Shown piece after piece: positions 1-5,721 of a DNA stretch of 9,815 nucleotides. Below the pieces are notes generated by a model. The model was given only the letters and a program-made list of their open reading frames with translations. It did not search any database and had not been told where the DNA came from. This DNA comes from Calditrichota bacterium (lineage in GTDB: Bacteria > Zixibacteria > MSB-5A5 > GN15 > FEB-12). Within the stretch, counting starts at the first letter, position 1. The number at the start of each line of letters is the position of its first letter. The stretch lies in NCBI GenBank assembly GCA_030641085.1, contig DAOWIC010000014.1, positions 1 to 9,815 on the forward strand, written 5' to 3'. The translations under genes and the position numbers were made by a program.

Positions 1-1
1 C

Positions 2-175
2 ACGGTCCGTTTTACCGGTGATTACCGATTGACCGCGACCGGCCGGGCAGAGAATTTCGATTCGGAAAAGCACTGCCACGGACATCATGTCAAAGGGGTC
101 TCGTATCACATGATGGAGATATATGACGGCGAAGGCCGCACGGGCAGCTATGTCCAGGTATTGTTTGACGTATAA
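2..175 (+). CDS. Archease, C-terminal 57 residues (5' end outside window)
   Basis: Open frame from the left edge to a TAA at 173-175, encoding 57 residues. The tail reads VKGVSYHMMEI, then about 12 residues, then VQVLFDV at the C-terminus. This matches the archease C-terminal pattern (hydrophobic-K-x-hydrophobic-T/S-Y-H ... hydrophobic-D-hydrophobic), in which the aspartate near the C-terminus helps bind the activating metal. Archease is a small cytoplasmic protein that helps the RNA ligase RtcB become guanylylated and turn over repeatedly. The next gene, 47 nt downstream on the same strand, is rtcB, the known partner, which strongly supports the call. The stretch HCHGHH (residues 24-29 of the fragment) is histidine-rich; I cannot tell whether that is typical of close relatives. 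The start and N-terminal metal ligands are not in the window. Confidence 0.85.
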   Translation, partial: TVRFTGDYRLTATGRAENFDSEKHCHGHHVKGVSYHMMEIYDGEGRTGSYVQVLFDV

Positions 176-222
176 CAGTGACAGTGGGTTCGTACCGAAA
201 CCGCTAACCTCGGGGTACAGAT

Positions 223-1701
223 ATGGCCTTTAAGGGAAAACTGGAAAAAGTTGACGACTGCCGCTATCGGATACCGGTCTCATACCAGAGCGGCATCATG
301 GCGCAGCACGGACTTAAGATGAACGTCCCGGGATTAATCTACGCCGATGATCGGATGATCGAAGCTATCCGAAGCGATGATTCCCCGGAGCAGGTGGCCA
401 ATGTCGCTACCCTCCCGGGTATTGTCGGCAACTCAATAGCCATGCCGGATATCCATCACGGCTACGGTTTCGCCATCGGCGGCGTCGCGGCGTTTGATAC
501 CGATGAGGGCATCATCTCCCCCGGCGGGGTCGGCTACGACATCAACTGCGGCGTACGCATGCTTCGCTCCGATCTGCATTTTGGCGATGTTAAGGATAGG
601 ATTGACCGGCTGATCAATGCCATCTTCGCCAACGTCCCCTGCGGCGTCGGCTCGCAGGGAAAGATCCGCCTCTCCCACAGCGATCTAACCCGGGTGCTCG
701 AAAAAGGCGCTCGCTGGGCAGTCGAAAACGGCTACGGCTGGCCGGATGATCTCGAGGTAACCGAGGAAGAGGGCGGCATTGAGGGCGCCGACGCCTCGAC
801 TGTCAGCGATACCGCTCGCAAACGGGGAGCCGGCCAGTTGGGCACACTCGGGGCGGGGAATCACTTCCTCGAGATCCAGCGTGTGGACGAGATTTACGAT
901 GAAGCGAAAGCGCGCGCATATGGCATAACCGGCCGTGACCAGATTGTCATCATGATCCACACCGGTTCCCGTGGCTGCGGCCACCAGATATGCACCGACT
1001 ACCTGGAAGTAATGCGCCGCGCGAACCGCAAATACAACATCCCCTTAATCGACCGCGAGCTGTCCTGTGCTCCCGCCTCCAGCGAAGAGGGCCGGCAATA
1101 TTTTGCCGCCATGAACTGTGGCGCCAACTTCGCCTGGGCCAATCGCCAGATGATTCTCCACTGGGTGCGCGAATCATTCGAGCAGGTGATGAAACGCTCG
1201 GCGCATGATATGGGCCTGCACCAGATCTATGACATCGCGCACAATATAGCCAAAATCGAGGAACATGAATACGAGGGTCGGACACGCCGCCTTGTCGTGC
1301 ACCGCAAGGGCGCCACGCGCGCGTTCGGTCCGGGGAATCCGCACATCCCGGCGAAGTATCGTGCGGTCGGCCAGCCGGTCCTGATCCCCGGCGACATGGG
1401 CACCGCCAGCTACCTGCTGGCCGGAACCGAGAAGGCAATGCGCGAGACTTTCGGCTCCTCCTGCCACGGAGCCGGACGGCAGCTTTCTCGAACGGCGGCC
1501 CGTAAAAGACACCCGACCGAGACGGTATTCAACGAACTGAAGGCGAAGAATATCTACATCCAGGCCAAAAGCCGCAAGGTCGTCTCCGAAGAAGCGCCGG
1601 GGGCGTACAAGGATATCGACGCCGTAGTGGATATATCCAACCGCGCCGGGATCGCAAGCAAAGTGGTACGGCTGGTGCCGGTCGGCGTCGCCAAAGGGTA
1701 G
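223..1701 (+). CDS. rtcB: RtcB-family RNA-splicing ligase (3'-phosphate/5'-OH RNA ligase)
   Basis: Full-length RtcB of 492 residues, close to the usual 480 or so. The enzyme joins RNA ends bearing 2',3'-cyclic or 3'-phosphate to 5'-OH ends, using GTP and Mn2+ through a histidine-GMP intermediate. Visible landmarks are PDIHHGYGFAIGG (75-87), GYDINCGVR with metal ligands D106 and C109, GNHFLE with H214, HTGSRG with H246, HNIAK with H340, VVHRKGATRAFGPG (358-371), and SSCHGAGR with H415 as the predicted guanylated histidine. All catalytic residues are present, so it should be active. ATG 223 has a modest GGGG ribosome site at 212-215, 7 nt upstream. The 47-nt gap after the archease gene suggests one operon. 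In bacteria the pair is thought to repair cleaved tRNA or rRNA; the substrate here is unknown. No sigma54-type rtcBA regulation or rtcA gene is seen. Confidence 0.97.
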   Translation: MAFKGKLEKVDDCRYRIPVSYQSGIMAQHGLKMNVPGLIYADDRMIEAIRSDDSPEQVANVATLPGIVGNSIAMPDIHHGYGFAIGGVAAFDTDEGIISPGGVGYDINCGVRMLRSDLHFGDVKDRIDRLINAIFANVPCGVGSQGKIRLSHSDLTRVLEKGARWAVENGYGWPDDLEVTEEEGGIEGADASTVSDTARKRGAGQLGTLGAGNHFLEIQRVDEIYDEAKARAYGITGRDQIVIMIHTGSRGCGHQICTDYLEVMRRANRKYNIPLIDRELSCAPASSEEGRQYFAAMNCGANFAWANRQMILHWVRESFEQVMKRSAHDMGLHQIYDIAHNIAKIEEHEYEGRTRRLVVHRKGATRAFGPGNPHIPAKYRAVGQPVLIPGDMGTASYLLAGTEKAMRETFGSSCHGAGRQLSRTAARKRHPTETVFNELKAKNIYIQAKSRKVVSEEAPGAYKDIDAVVDISNRAGIASKVVRLVPVGVAKG

Positions 1702-1724
1702 CCGCCCGGAGCGGTAACATCGGG

Positions 1725-1753
1725 TTGACATCCTGCCCCCAGCAACGTAGGTT
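1725..1753 (+). promoter_or_regulatory. Candidate promoter for the lipoprotein gene
   Basis: A perfect TTGACA (1725-1730) is followed after 17 nt by TAGGTT (1748-1753) and then G. The second box is poor as a TATAAT (3 of 6) but resembles the TAnnTTTG box of Bacteroidetes-type promoters. It lies in the 91-nt gap after rtcB and would give a leader of about 30 nt. Inference from sequence only. Confidence 0.4.
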
Positions 1754-1792
1754 GAGCGAAATCGTTGACGACATCGATCAAACGGAGGCCTT

Positions 1793-2227
1793 GTGTCGAA
1801 ACATATTCTGATTCTTCTAATACTGGCAGCTATGACCGCTATAAGCGGCTGCGGGCAGAGCAGTGTGCCCCAAGCCGAGGCGGTGGTGCAGAAGTACTTC
1901 GCTCATATGCTGCAGGGCGAGGTGATTGAAGCCTCGCGTTATACCAATCATCCCGAGGCCGACGACCAGAATCGACTGGTTCAGATGGCCACCGAGATGG
2001 TCATGAAGACGGTCGTCGCCAAAGTCGAATCGTCCGGCCTCAAAGTGGAGGTCACCGGCTCACGGCTGGACAATGACGAGGCCCTGGTCTACTTCAAGAT
2101 CATGACGACAAAATACACCGGTGTTCCGGATCGAACCGACTCCCTGACCTGCGTTAGAACAGATCAAGACACCTGGGTCATCGATGAAGGCATGCTCATG
2201 ACTTCATTACTGGGAATGGATGAATAG
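1793..2227 (+). CDS. Small lipoprotein with DUF4878/NTF2-like domain
   Basis: 144-residue protein starting at GTG 1793, with GGAGG at 1784-1788 and a short 4-nt spacing. Residues 1-20 form a type II signal peptide: a basic start (MSKH), a hydrophobic core, and the lipobox ISGC with the lipidated cysteine at C20. Residue 21 is G and not D, which by the E. coli rule would favour outer-membrane sorting. The mature part (about 27-137) begins AEAVVQKYFAHMLQGE and ends in strands with a DTWVID motif. This is the layout of DUF4878-like lipoproteins with a cystatin/NTF2-type fold. No catalytic residues can be named and the function is unknown. It probably depends on the Lol machinery encoded later in the window. 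It is convergent with the membrane-protein gene at 2239-2895. Confidence 0.75.
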   Translation: MSKHILILLILAAMTAISGCGQSSVPQAEAVVQKYFAHMLQGEVIEASRYTNHPEADDQNRLVQMATEMVMKTVVAKVESSGLKVEVTGSRLDNDEALVYFKIMTTKYTGVPDRTDSLTCVRTDQDTWVIDEGMLMTSLLGMDE

Positions 2228-2241
2228 CTGACTATCAGCTA
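2225..2241. repeat. Perfect 7-bp inverted repeat holding both convergent stop codons
   Basis: TAGCTGA-CTA-TCAGCTA: two perfect 7-bp arms around a 3-nt loop. The left arm begins with the TAG stop of the lipoprotein gene. The right arm ends with the sequence that is the TAG stop of the minus-strand membrane gene. It could form the same hairpin in both transcripts. No T-run follows on either strand, so it is not a classical intrinsic terminator, but it may mark 3' ends or block read-through. Confidence 0.6.
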
Positions 2242-2895
2242 CGCAGCCGCCCGCCGGTAGGCATGAATATAGCCTATCAGGTAAAGAAGCAGCCCTATCC
2301 CGAGAAGGACATAATTGTAGCCCCGCGGTTCTTCCTGCCGCAAGATCAACTCATAGTCAGCCATGAAGGAATAAAGTATGGCGGCGGTCGCTGCCATGGC
2401 CATGATCCAGGAGAATCTGGTCGGCCTGAATTCAAGCTTGGCGTGAAACAGGCTGATTATCGACGTTCCGACAACGATCATTACGATTGATACGGTGATC
2501 GGCGCGATCACCGGGCCGACCCACGGGACCGGGATCAAAAAAAACAGGTCCCAGTCGGTCCAGGATGTCGGCCAGCCGATAAGAAGCTTCAGCCAGCTAT
2601 AATAGAAGATATCCCACACGCCAAACATGAGAAGGAAGAAGCCGAACCTTCGCCAGAATCGGCGAGCCGCCAGCGCCGCCACGACGATCAGCATCAAGAT
2701 CGTGGCCAGTTCACGGCCCGCTTCCATAAGCATCATCCAACTCGGTATATCTTTCAGGGGAAATTCAAAACCGGTGGGATAGAACAACTCGCGAAGGACA
2801 ACTACCAGCGCCGACTCAACATACGCCATCGCCACCGTAAAAAGCAGGATATAGAGCACTGTCTTGTACAAATCAGTCCGATAAGTGTAATTCAT
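2239..2895 (-). CDS. Conserved-type six-helix inner-membrane protein, function unknown
   Basis: 218 residues when started at ATG 2895. This start is preferred over the upstream ATG at 2952 because GGAGG sits 8 nt before it and the longer form adds only 19 residues with no hydrophobic or conserved look. About six membrane segments are visible: a first one around YKTVLYILLFTVAMAYVE, then a segment with ELATILMLIVVAALAAR, one with FGFFLLMFGVWDIFYYSW, one with PVIAPITVSIVMIVVG, one with WIMAMAATAAILYSF, and a last one with YVLLGIGLLLYLIGY. The patterns GVWDIFYYSWLKLLIGWP and FLIPVPWVGPVIAP look like conserved family motifs, with acidic and aromatic residues inside membrane helices. I do not recognise an assigned function. 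It stands alone on the minus strand, divergent from the ArsR operon and convergent with the lipoprotein gene. Confidence 0.75.
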   Translation of the reverse strand: MNYTYRTDLYKTVLYILLFTVAMAYVESALVVVLRELFYPTGFEFPLKDIPSWMMLMEAGRELATILMLIVVAALAARRFWRRFGFFLLMFGVWDIFYYSWLKLLIGWPTSWTDWDLFFLIPVPWVGPVIAPITVSIVMIVVGTSIISLFHAKLEFRPTRFSWIMAMAATAAILYSFMADYELILRQEEPRGYNYVLLGIGLLLYLIGYIHAYRRAAA

Positions 2896-3016
2896 CCCGG
2901 ACACCTCCCGATTTTCTCCTCCCCATAAAACCCGCGACACGCCCCAGTTCATCTGTCACGCCGGAATACCTGAATTTTGCATCAAGCATCATCCCCGAAC
3001 AAGCTTAAAAAAAGAC

Positions 3017-3045
3017 TTGACTTATATCGTCACTTGGCGATATTA
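3017..3045 (+). promoter_or_regulatory. Promoter of the arsR operon with overlapping operator
   Basis: TTGACT (3017-3022) is a good -35 box. The -10 is GATATT at 3039-3044 (16-nt spacer) or TATTAC at 3041-3046 (18-nt spacer). Between and over these boxes lies the inverted repeat ATATCG (3024-3029), 8 nt, CGATAT (3038-3043). AT-rich dyads of this kind are typical ArsR/SmtB-family operators. A repressor bound here would block polymerase, so autoregulation by the gene starting at 3076 is likely. A second short dyad, AAGCA-AG-TGCTT, sits at 3052-3063, just before the ribosome site. Confidence 0.6.
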
Positions 3046-3075
3046 CCAAATAAGCAAGTGCTTGAGGAAATAAAA

Positions 3076-3408
3076 ATGAATCAGAAGCTCAAAGACCAGT
3101 ACGATGCGCGGGCCAGAGTGCTCAAGGCGCTGGCCCATCCCAGCCGGTTGATGATTGTGGATGAGCTTTCACGACAGGAGCGCTGTGTGGCCGAGCTAAC
3201 CGAGATGGTCGGCTCGGACATGTCGACCGTGTCGAAGCACCTGGCGACATTGAAGAATGTCGGCATTATCCGCGACGAAAAACGCGGTTCGCAGGTTTAC
3301 TACAGCCTGGTAGTGCGCTGTATCCCTAATTTTTTTGGTTGTATCGAATCGGTTCTGCAGGCGAACGCCCGCCAGTACCTTTCCCTGGTGGAGTTAAAAA
3401 TAAAATGA
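3076..3408 (+). CDS. ArsR/SmtB-family metal- or metalloid-sensing repressor
   Basis: 110-residue winged-helix repressor when started at ATG 3076, which has GAGGA at 3064-3068. The open frame extends up to 2977, but that extension would translate through the promoter and operator, so it is rejected. Family marks: RVLKALAHPSRLMIVDEL (14-31), the recognition helix region SDMSTVSKHLATLKNVGII (47-65), and the wing RDEKRGSQVYYSL (66-78). The classical ELCVCDL metal box reads ERCVAEL, so only the first cysteine (C37) is kept. Two more cysteines, C82 and C89, lie in the C-terminal helix, so sensing probably uses a different cysteine set from ArsR of E. coli plasmids. The inducer could be arsenite, methylarsenite or another soft metal. 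It leads the operon and its stop overlaps the permease start. Confidence 0.88.
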   Translation: MNQKLKDQYDARARVLKALAHPSRLMIVDELSRQERCVAELTEMVGSDMSTVSKHLATLKNVGIIRDEKRGSQVYYSLVVRCIPNFFGCIESVLQANARQYLSLVELKIK

Positions 3409-4703
3409 GTTTAAAATCCGAATGGAAATCGCTGAGTGTTATAAGCGCTGTTTTTGTTGTCCTTTTTTACCTGCCGGTAGGCAACCTTCGTTTTGACAAC
3501 GCCCTGTCGGAGGCGCTGCACCTGGTCAAATGGTACGCGCGCGAGCATGTTCTGCTTTGCCTGGTGCCTGCCTTTTTTATCGCCGGGGCGATCGGTGTTT
3601 TTGTCAGCCAGGCCTCGGTGATGAAATATCTCGGCGCCGGTGCAAACAAGGTGCTGGCTTACGGTGTCGCCTCGGTATCGGGGTCGATCCTGGCGGTCTG
3701 TTCATGCACGGTATTGCCGTTGTTTGCCGGGATTCACCGGATGGGCGCCGGGCTTGGCCCCGCCACTGCCTTTTTGTATGCCGGTCCGGCAATTAATGTT
3801 CTGGCAATCATTCTAACCGCGCGCGTTCTCGGGATCGAACTGGGTGTCGCTCGCGCGGTGGGCGCGGTGGTCTTCAGCATTGTTATCGGTCTGCTGATGC
3901 ACCTTTTCTTCCGCAACGAGGAGAAAGAAAAAGCCGCCACCCCCGCGGCGCTGCCGGACGAGGGCGAAGTGCGGCCATTGTGGAAGACGGCGACTTTCTT
4001 TGCCGCCCTGATCGCGATTCTCGTTTTTGCCAACTGGGGCCGCCCGGCCGAAACAGCCGGTTTGTGGCACGCTATCTACTCGGCCAAGTGGATTGTCACG
4101 TCGTTTATGGGCGCAGCTCTGGGGCTGATTCTTGTCGGCTGGTTCGGTTTGACCTGGTGGAAAGTTGTCGCCGCCGGTGTGGTAACCGGATTGCTGGCGG
4201 CAGTGGTTCCTGCCGAACCGAGATTAGCCTTTACGGCTGGCGCGCTCGGGCTTTCGGTGCTGCTGGCCGGGGGCAACTCGGAGAACCGGGAGTGGCTCGA
4301 TCAATCCTGGGGCTTTGCCAAACAGATTCTGCCGCTGTTGTTGATCGGGGTTCTGATTGCGGGCGTGCTGCTCGGACGGCCGGGTCAAGAGGGCCTGATT
4401 CCGTCGCAATGGATCGCCGGTCTGGTCGGCGGCAATTCGATCGGCGCCAATCTTTTTGCCTCGGTCGCCGGAGCATTCATGTATTTCGCCACCCTGACCG
4501 AGGTGCCGATTCTGGAGGGCCTGCTCGGCAACGGCATGGGCAAGGGTCCGGCGCTGGCGCTGCTATTGTCCGGTCCGGCGCTTTCACTGCCGAGTATCCT
4601 CGTGATCAGAAGTGTTATCGGAATGAAAAAGACGCTTATCTTTCTGGTGCTGGTGGTGGTCATGGCCACGATAACCGGCCTTATATACGGAACATTATTT
4701 TAG
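3405..4703 (+). CDS. PF03773 (ArsP/DUF318-type) permease, probable metalloid or metal exporter
   Basis: 432-residue multi-pass membrane protein with roughly ten or more hydrophobic segments and one charged cytoplasmic-type loop (about 170-192). ATG 3405 overlaps the arsR TGA as ATGA, implying translational coupling; a GGTGGAG site lies at 3387-3393. Family marks are CSCTVLPLF (99-107) with C99 and C101, LYAGPAINVLAI (124-135), and in the second half TEVPILEGLL followed by GMGKGPALALLLSGPALS. Residues 103-129 and 366-392 align without gaps, showing two related halves. Members of this family include ArsP, an exporter of trivalent organoarsenicals, and related permeases found beside thioredoxin-like genes. 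The CSC motif and an ArsR neighbour favour export of a thiol-binding species, but the substrate is inferred. The long frame starting at 3339 is not used because it runs inside arsR. Confidence 0.85.
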   Translation: MSLKSEWKSLSVISAVFVVLFYLPVGNLRFDNALSEALHLVKWYAREHVLLCLVPAFFIAGAIGVFVSQASVMKYLGAGANKVLAYGVASVSGSILAVCSCTVLPLFAGIHRMGAGLGPATAFLYAGPAINVLAIILTARVLGIELGVARAVGAVVFSIVIGLLMHLFFRNEEKEKAATPAALPDEGEVRPLWKTATFFAALIAILVFANWGRPAETAGLWHAIYSAKWIVTSFMGAALGLILVGWFGLTWWKVVAAGVVTGLLAAVVPAEPRLAFTAGALGLSVLLAGGNSENREWLDQSWGFAKQILPLLLIGVLIAGVLLGRPGQEGLIPSQWIAGLVGGNSIGANLFASVAGAFMYFATLTEVPILEGLLGNGMGKGPALALLLSGPALSLPSILVIRSVIGMKKTLIFLVLVVVMATITGLIYGTLF

Positions 4704-4714
4704 CGGAGACTGAT

Positions 4715-4948
4715 ATGAAAAAGATACAGATTCTCGGGACCGGCTGCGCCAAGTGCGAAAAGCTTGCACAGCAGACAAAAAAAGCGGCCGATTCAGCCGG
4801 TCTTCAGTACGAACTTGAGAAGGTGACCGATATCCAGCAGATTCTATCGTTCGGCGTTATGCTGACCCCTGCCCTGGTGGTGGACGGTCAGGTCAAGCTG
4901 TCCGGCAGTGTTCCCTCCGCGGAGGAGATCGCAAAGCTGCTGCAATAG
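4715..4948 (+). CDS. Small CxxC thioredoxin-like protein (redox-active disulfide protein 2 type)
   Basis: 77-residue thioredoxin-fold protein from ATG 4715, with GGAG at 4705-4708. It reads MKKIQILGTGCAKCEKL, giving a CAKC redox or metal-binding pair (C11, C14) right after the first strand. The cis-proline comes in MLTPALVVDG (P52), and the last part reads SGSVPSAEEIAKLL. The length and layout match the Thioredoxin_3 / TIGR00412 family. These proteins are often encoded next to PF03773 permeases. Here the gene begins 11 nt after the permease stop and is surely in the same transcript. Likely roles are reducing the permease or repressor cysteines, or handing a thiol-bound metal or metalloid to the permease; which one is inference. 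It is cytoplasmic, with no signal peptide. Confidence 0.88.
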   Translation: MKKIQILGTGCAKCEKLAQQTKKAADSAGLQYELEKVTDIQQILSFGVMLTPALVVDGQVKLSGSVPSAEEIAKLLQ

Positions 4949-5030
4949 GATTCAGCGCAGAATCTGAACAATTGAACAGAGTCTTAAATGGATTTTAAGG
5001 TTTATGTTCGGCGCTGCCGATAAGGCTAAT

Positions 5031-5246
5031 ATGACGTCCAGCGAGAGAGAACTCAACCGGCTGCTCGATGAAAGCCTGAAAAGAATCAGCGAAGCAGCCG
5101 AGACCAGCAGCGACCTGGAGCGACTGCTTGCCGACTACCTGTCCAACGGTAAGAGATTCCGGTATGTTATCAGTCGCGGCCCCGAGAGCGTCGAAGCCGA
5201 ATCCGGCTCGCTGAAAAGACTGCTTGAAAAAACCCGGGCGTTATAA
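5031..5246 (+). CDS. Small unrecognised protein, charged and mostly helical
   Basis: 71 residues from ATG 5031, which has TAAGG at 5021-5025. An alternative ATG at 5004 adds 9 residues but has only 3 nt between its AAGG and the start. The sequence is rich in E, R, S and L (SERELNRLLDESLKRISEA, DLERLLADYLSNGKRFRYV) and predicts two amphipathic helices, a short strand (RYVISR) and a final helix. It has no cysteine, signal peptide or membrane segment. I do not recognise a family. It follows the thioredoxin-like gene by 82 nt, so it may be at the end of that transcript. Its TAA overlaps the TAA of the convergent acetyltransferase gene by 6 bp. It could be spurious, but the codon use resembles its neighbours. 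Confidence 0.5.
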   Translation: MTSSERELNRLLDESLKRISEAAETSSDLERLLADYLSNGKRFRYVISRGPESVEAESGSLKRLLEKTRAL

Positions 5247-5681
5247 CTCCCTGCGCATCTGAAAATGGGTCTGGCTTTCGTCAAAGACCCGAAAACCCAG
5301 CCGTTCGTATAACCGGCGGGCCGGATTCACCCTGAGCACCTGAAGCCTGACCGGAAGACCGGCCGACTCCGCCTCGGCGATAATGTCGCTTAAGACCGAG
5401 GTGCCTATCCCCTGACCCTGATACCCGGGCAGAATCTCAATTTCGACAATAAATATCTCTTTGGCCGAACGCTCCAGACAGAGCAGACCGACATCGACAC
5501 TGCCGCACTGAATCACTCGCATCCGTTCCTTGTCAAACTTGTTTTCGAAATGCCCGCGCTGGTACGCTTCGTCCCAGGCTCCCCAGGTCTCCACTACGTA
5601 CTGGTGCAGTGTCTCGCGGGTGAGAGAATACAGAAATTCGCAGTCGTCGTCAGTCGCAGGTCTCAAGGATACCGTCTGCAT
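5241..5681 (-). CDS. GNAT-family N-acetyltransferase
   Basis: 146-residue single-domain GNAT enzyme, which moves an acetyl group from acetyl-CoA to an amine. The acetyl-CoA loop reads LPGYQGQGIGTSVL (84-97), fitting Q/R-x-x-G-x-G/A. Motif B reads NPARRLYERLGFRVFDES (119-136), with the usual tyrosine (Y125) as candidate general acid. The N-terminal part has ETWGAWDEAYQ (31-41), a pattern seen in a common group of small bacterial GNATs of unknown substrate. ATG 5681 is preceded by a GGGGG run about 6 nt upstream on the minus strand. It lies 40 nt downstream of the GNAT-YoaP gene on the same strand, so both are probably co-transcribed. The substrate cannot be read from the sequence. Confidence 0.88.
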   Translation of the reverse strand: MQTVSLRPATDDDCEFLYSLTRETLHQYVVETWGAWDEAYQRGHFENKFDKERMRVIQCGSVDVGLLCLERSAKEIFIVEIEILPGYQGQGIGTSVLSDIIAEAESAGLPVRLQVLRVNPARRLYERLGFRVFDESQTHFQMRREL

Positions 5682-5721
5682 AGCTATCCCCCGACCAGAT
5701 GATTAAATGGCACAGGATCGG

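Noticed and set aside
950..1438. 162-codon minus-strand open frame opposite rtcB
   Set aside because: Its composition is rich in R, S, G and C, typical of an antisense shadow, and it conflicts with rtcB.
1174..1731. 185-codon minus-strand open frame opposite rtcB
   Set aside because: It is antisense to a fully conserved RtcB and has no recognisable domain or ribosome site; it reflects GC-rich codon bias.
2896..2952. 19-residue N-terminal extension of the membrane protein to ATG 2952
   Set aside because: The ATG at 2895 has GGAGG at an 8-nt spacing, while the extension lacks conserved or hydrophobic features.
2977..3075. N-terminal extension of the ArsR frame back to ATG 2977
   Set aside because: It would translate through the -35 box and operator. 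The ATG at 3076 has a proper ribosome site and gives the normal family length.
3339..3404. N-terminal extension of the permease frame to ATG 3339
   Set aside because: It lies inside arsR in another frame. ATG 3405 overlaps the arsR stop as ATGA and gives a normal permease N-terminus.
3980..4714. Long open frame inside the permease, continuous with the thioredoxin-like gene
   Set aside because: The upstream part has a low-complexity R/G/S-rich shadow composition. The real gene starts at ATG 4715 with its own ribosome site, so this is not a fusion protein.
4949..4966. GATTC-AGCGCA-GAATC dyad after the thioredoxin-like gene as a terminator
   Set aside because: The stem is only 5 bp and no T-run follows, so an intrinsic terminator cannot be supported.
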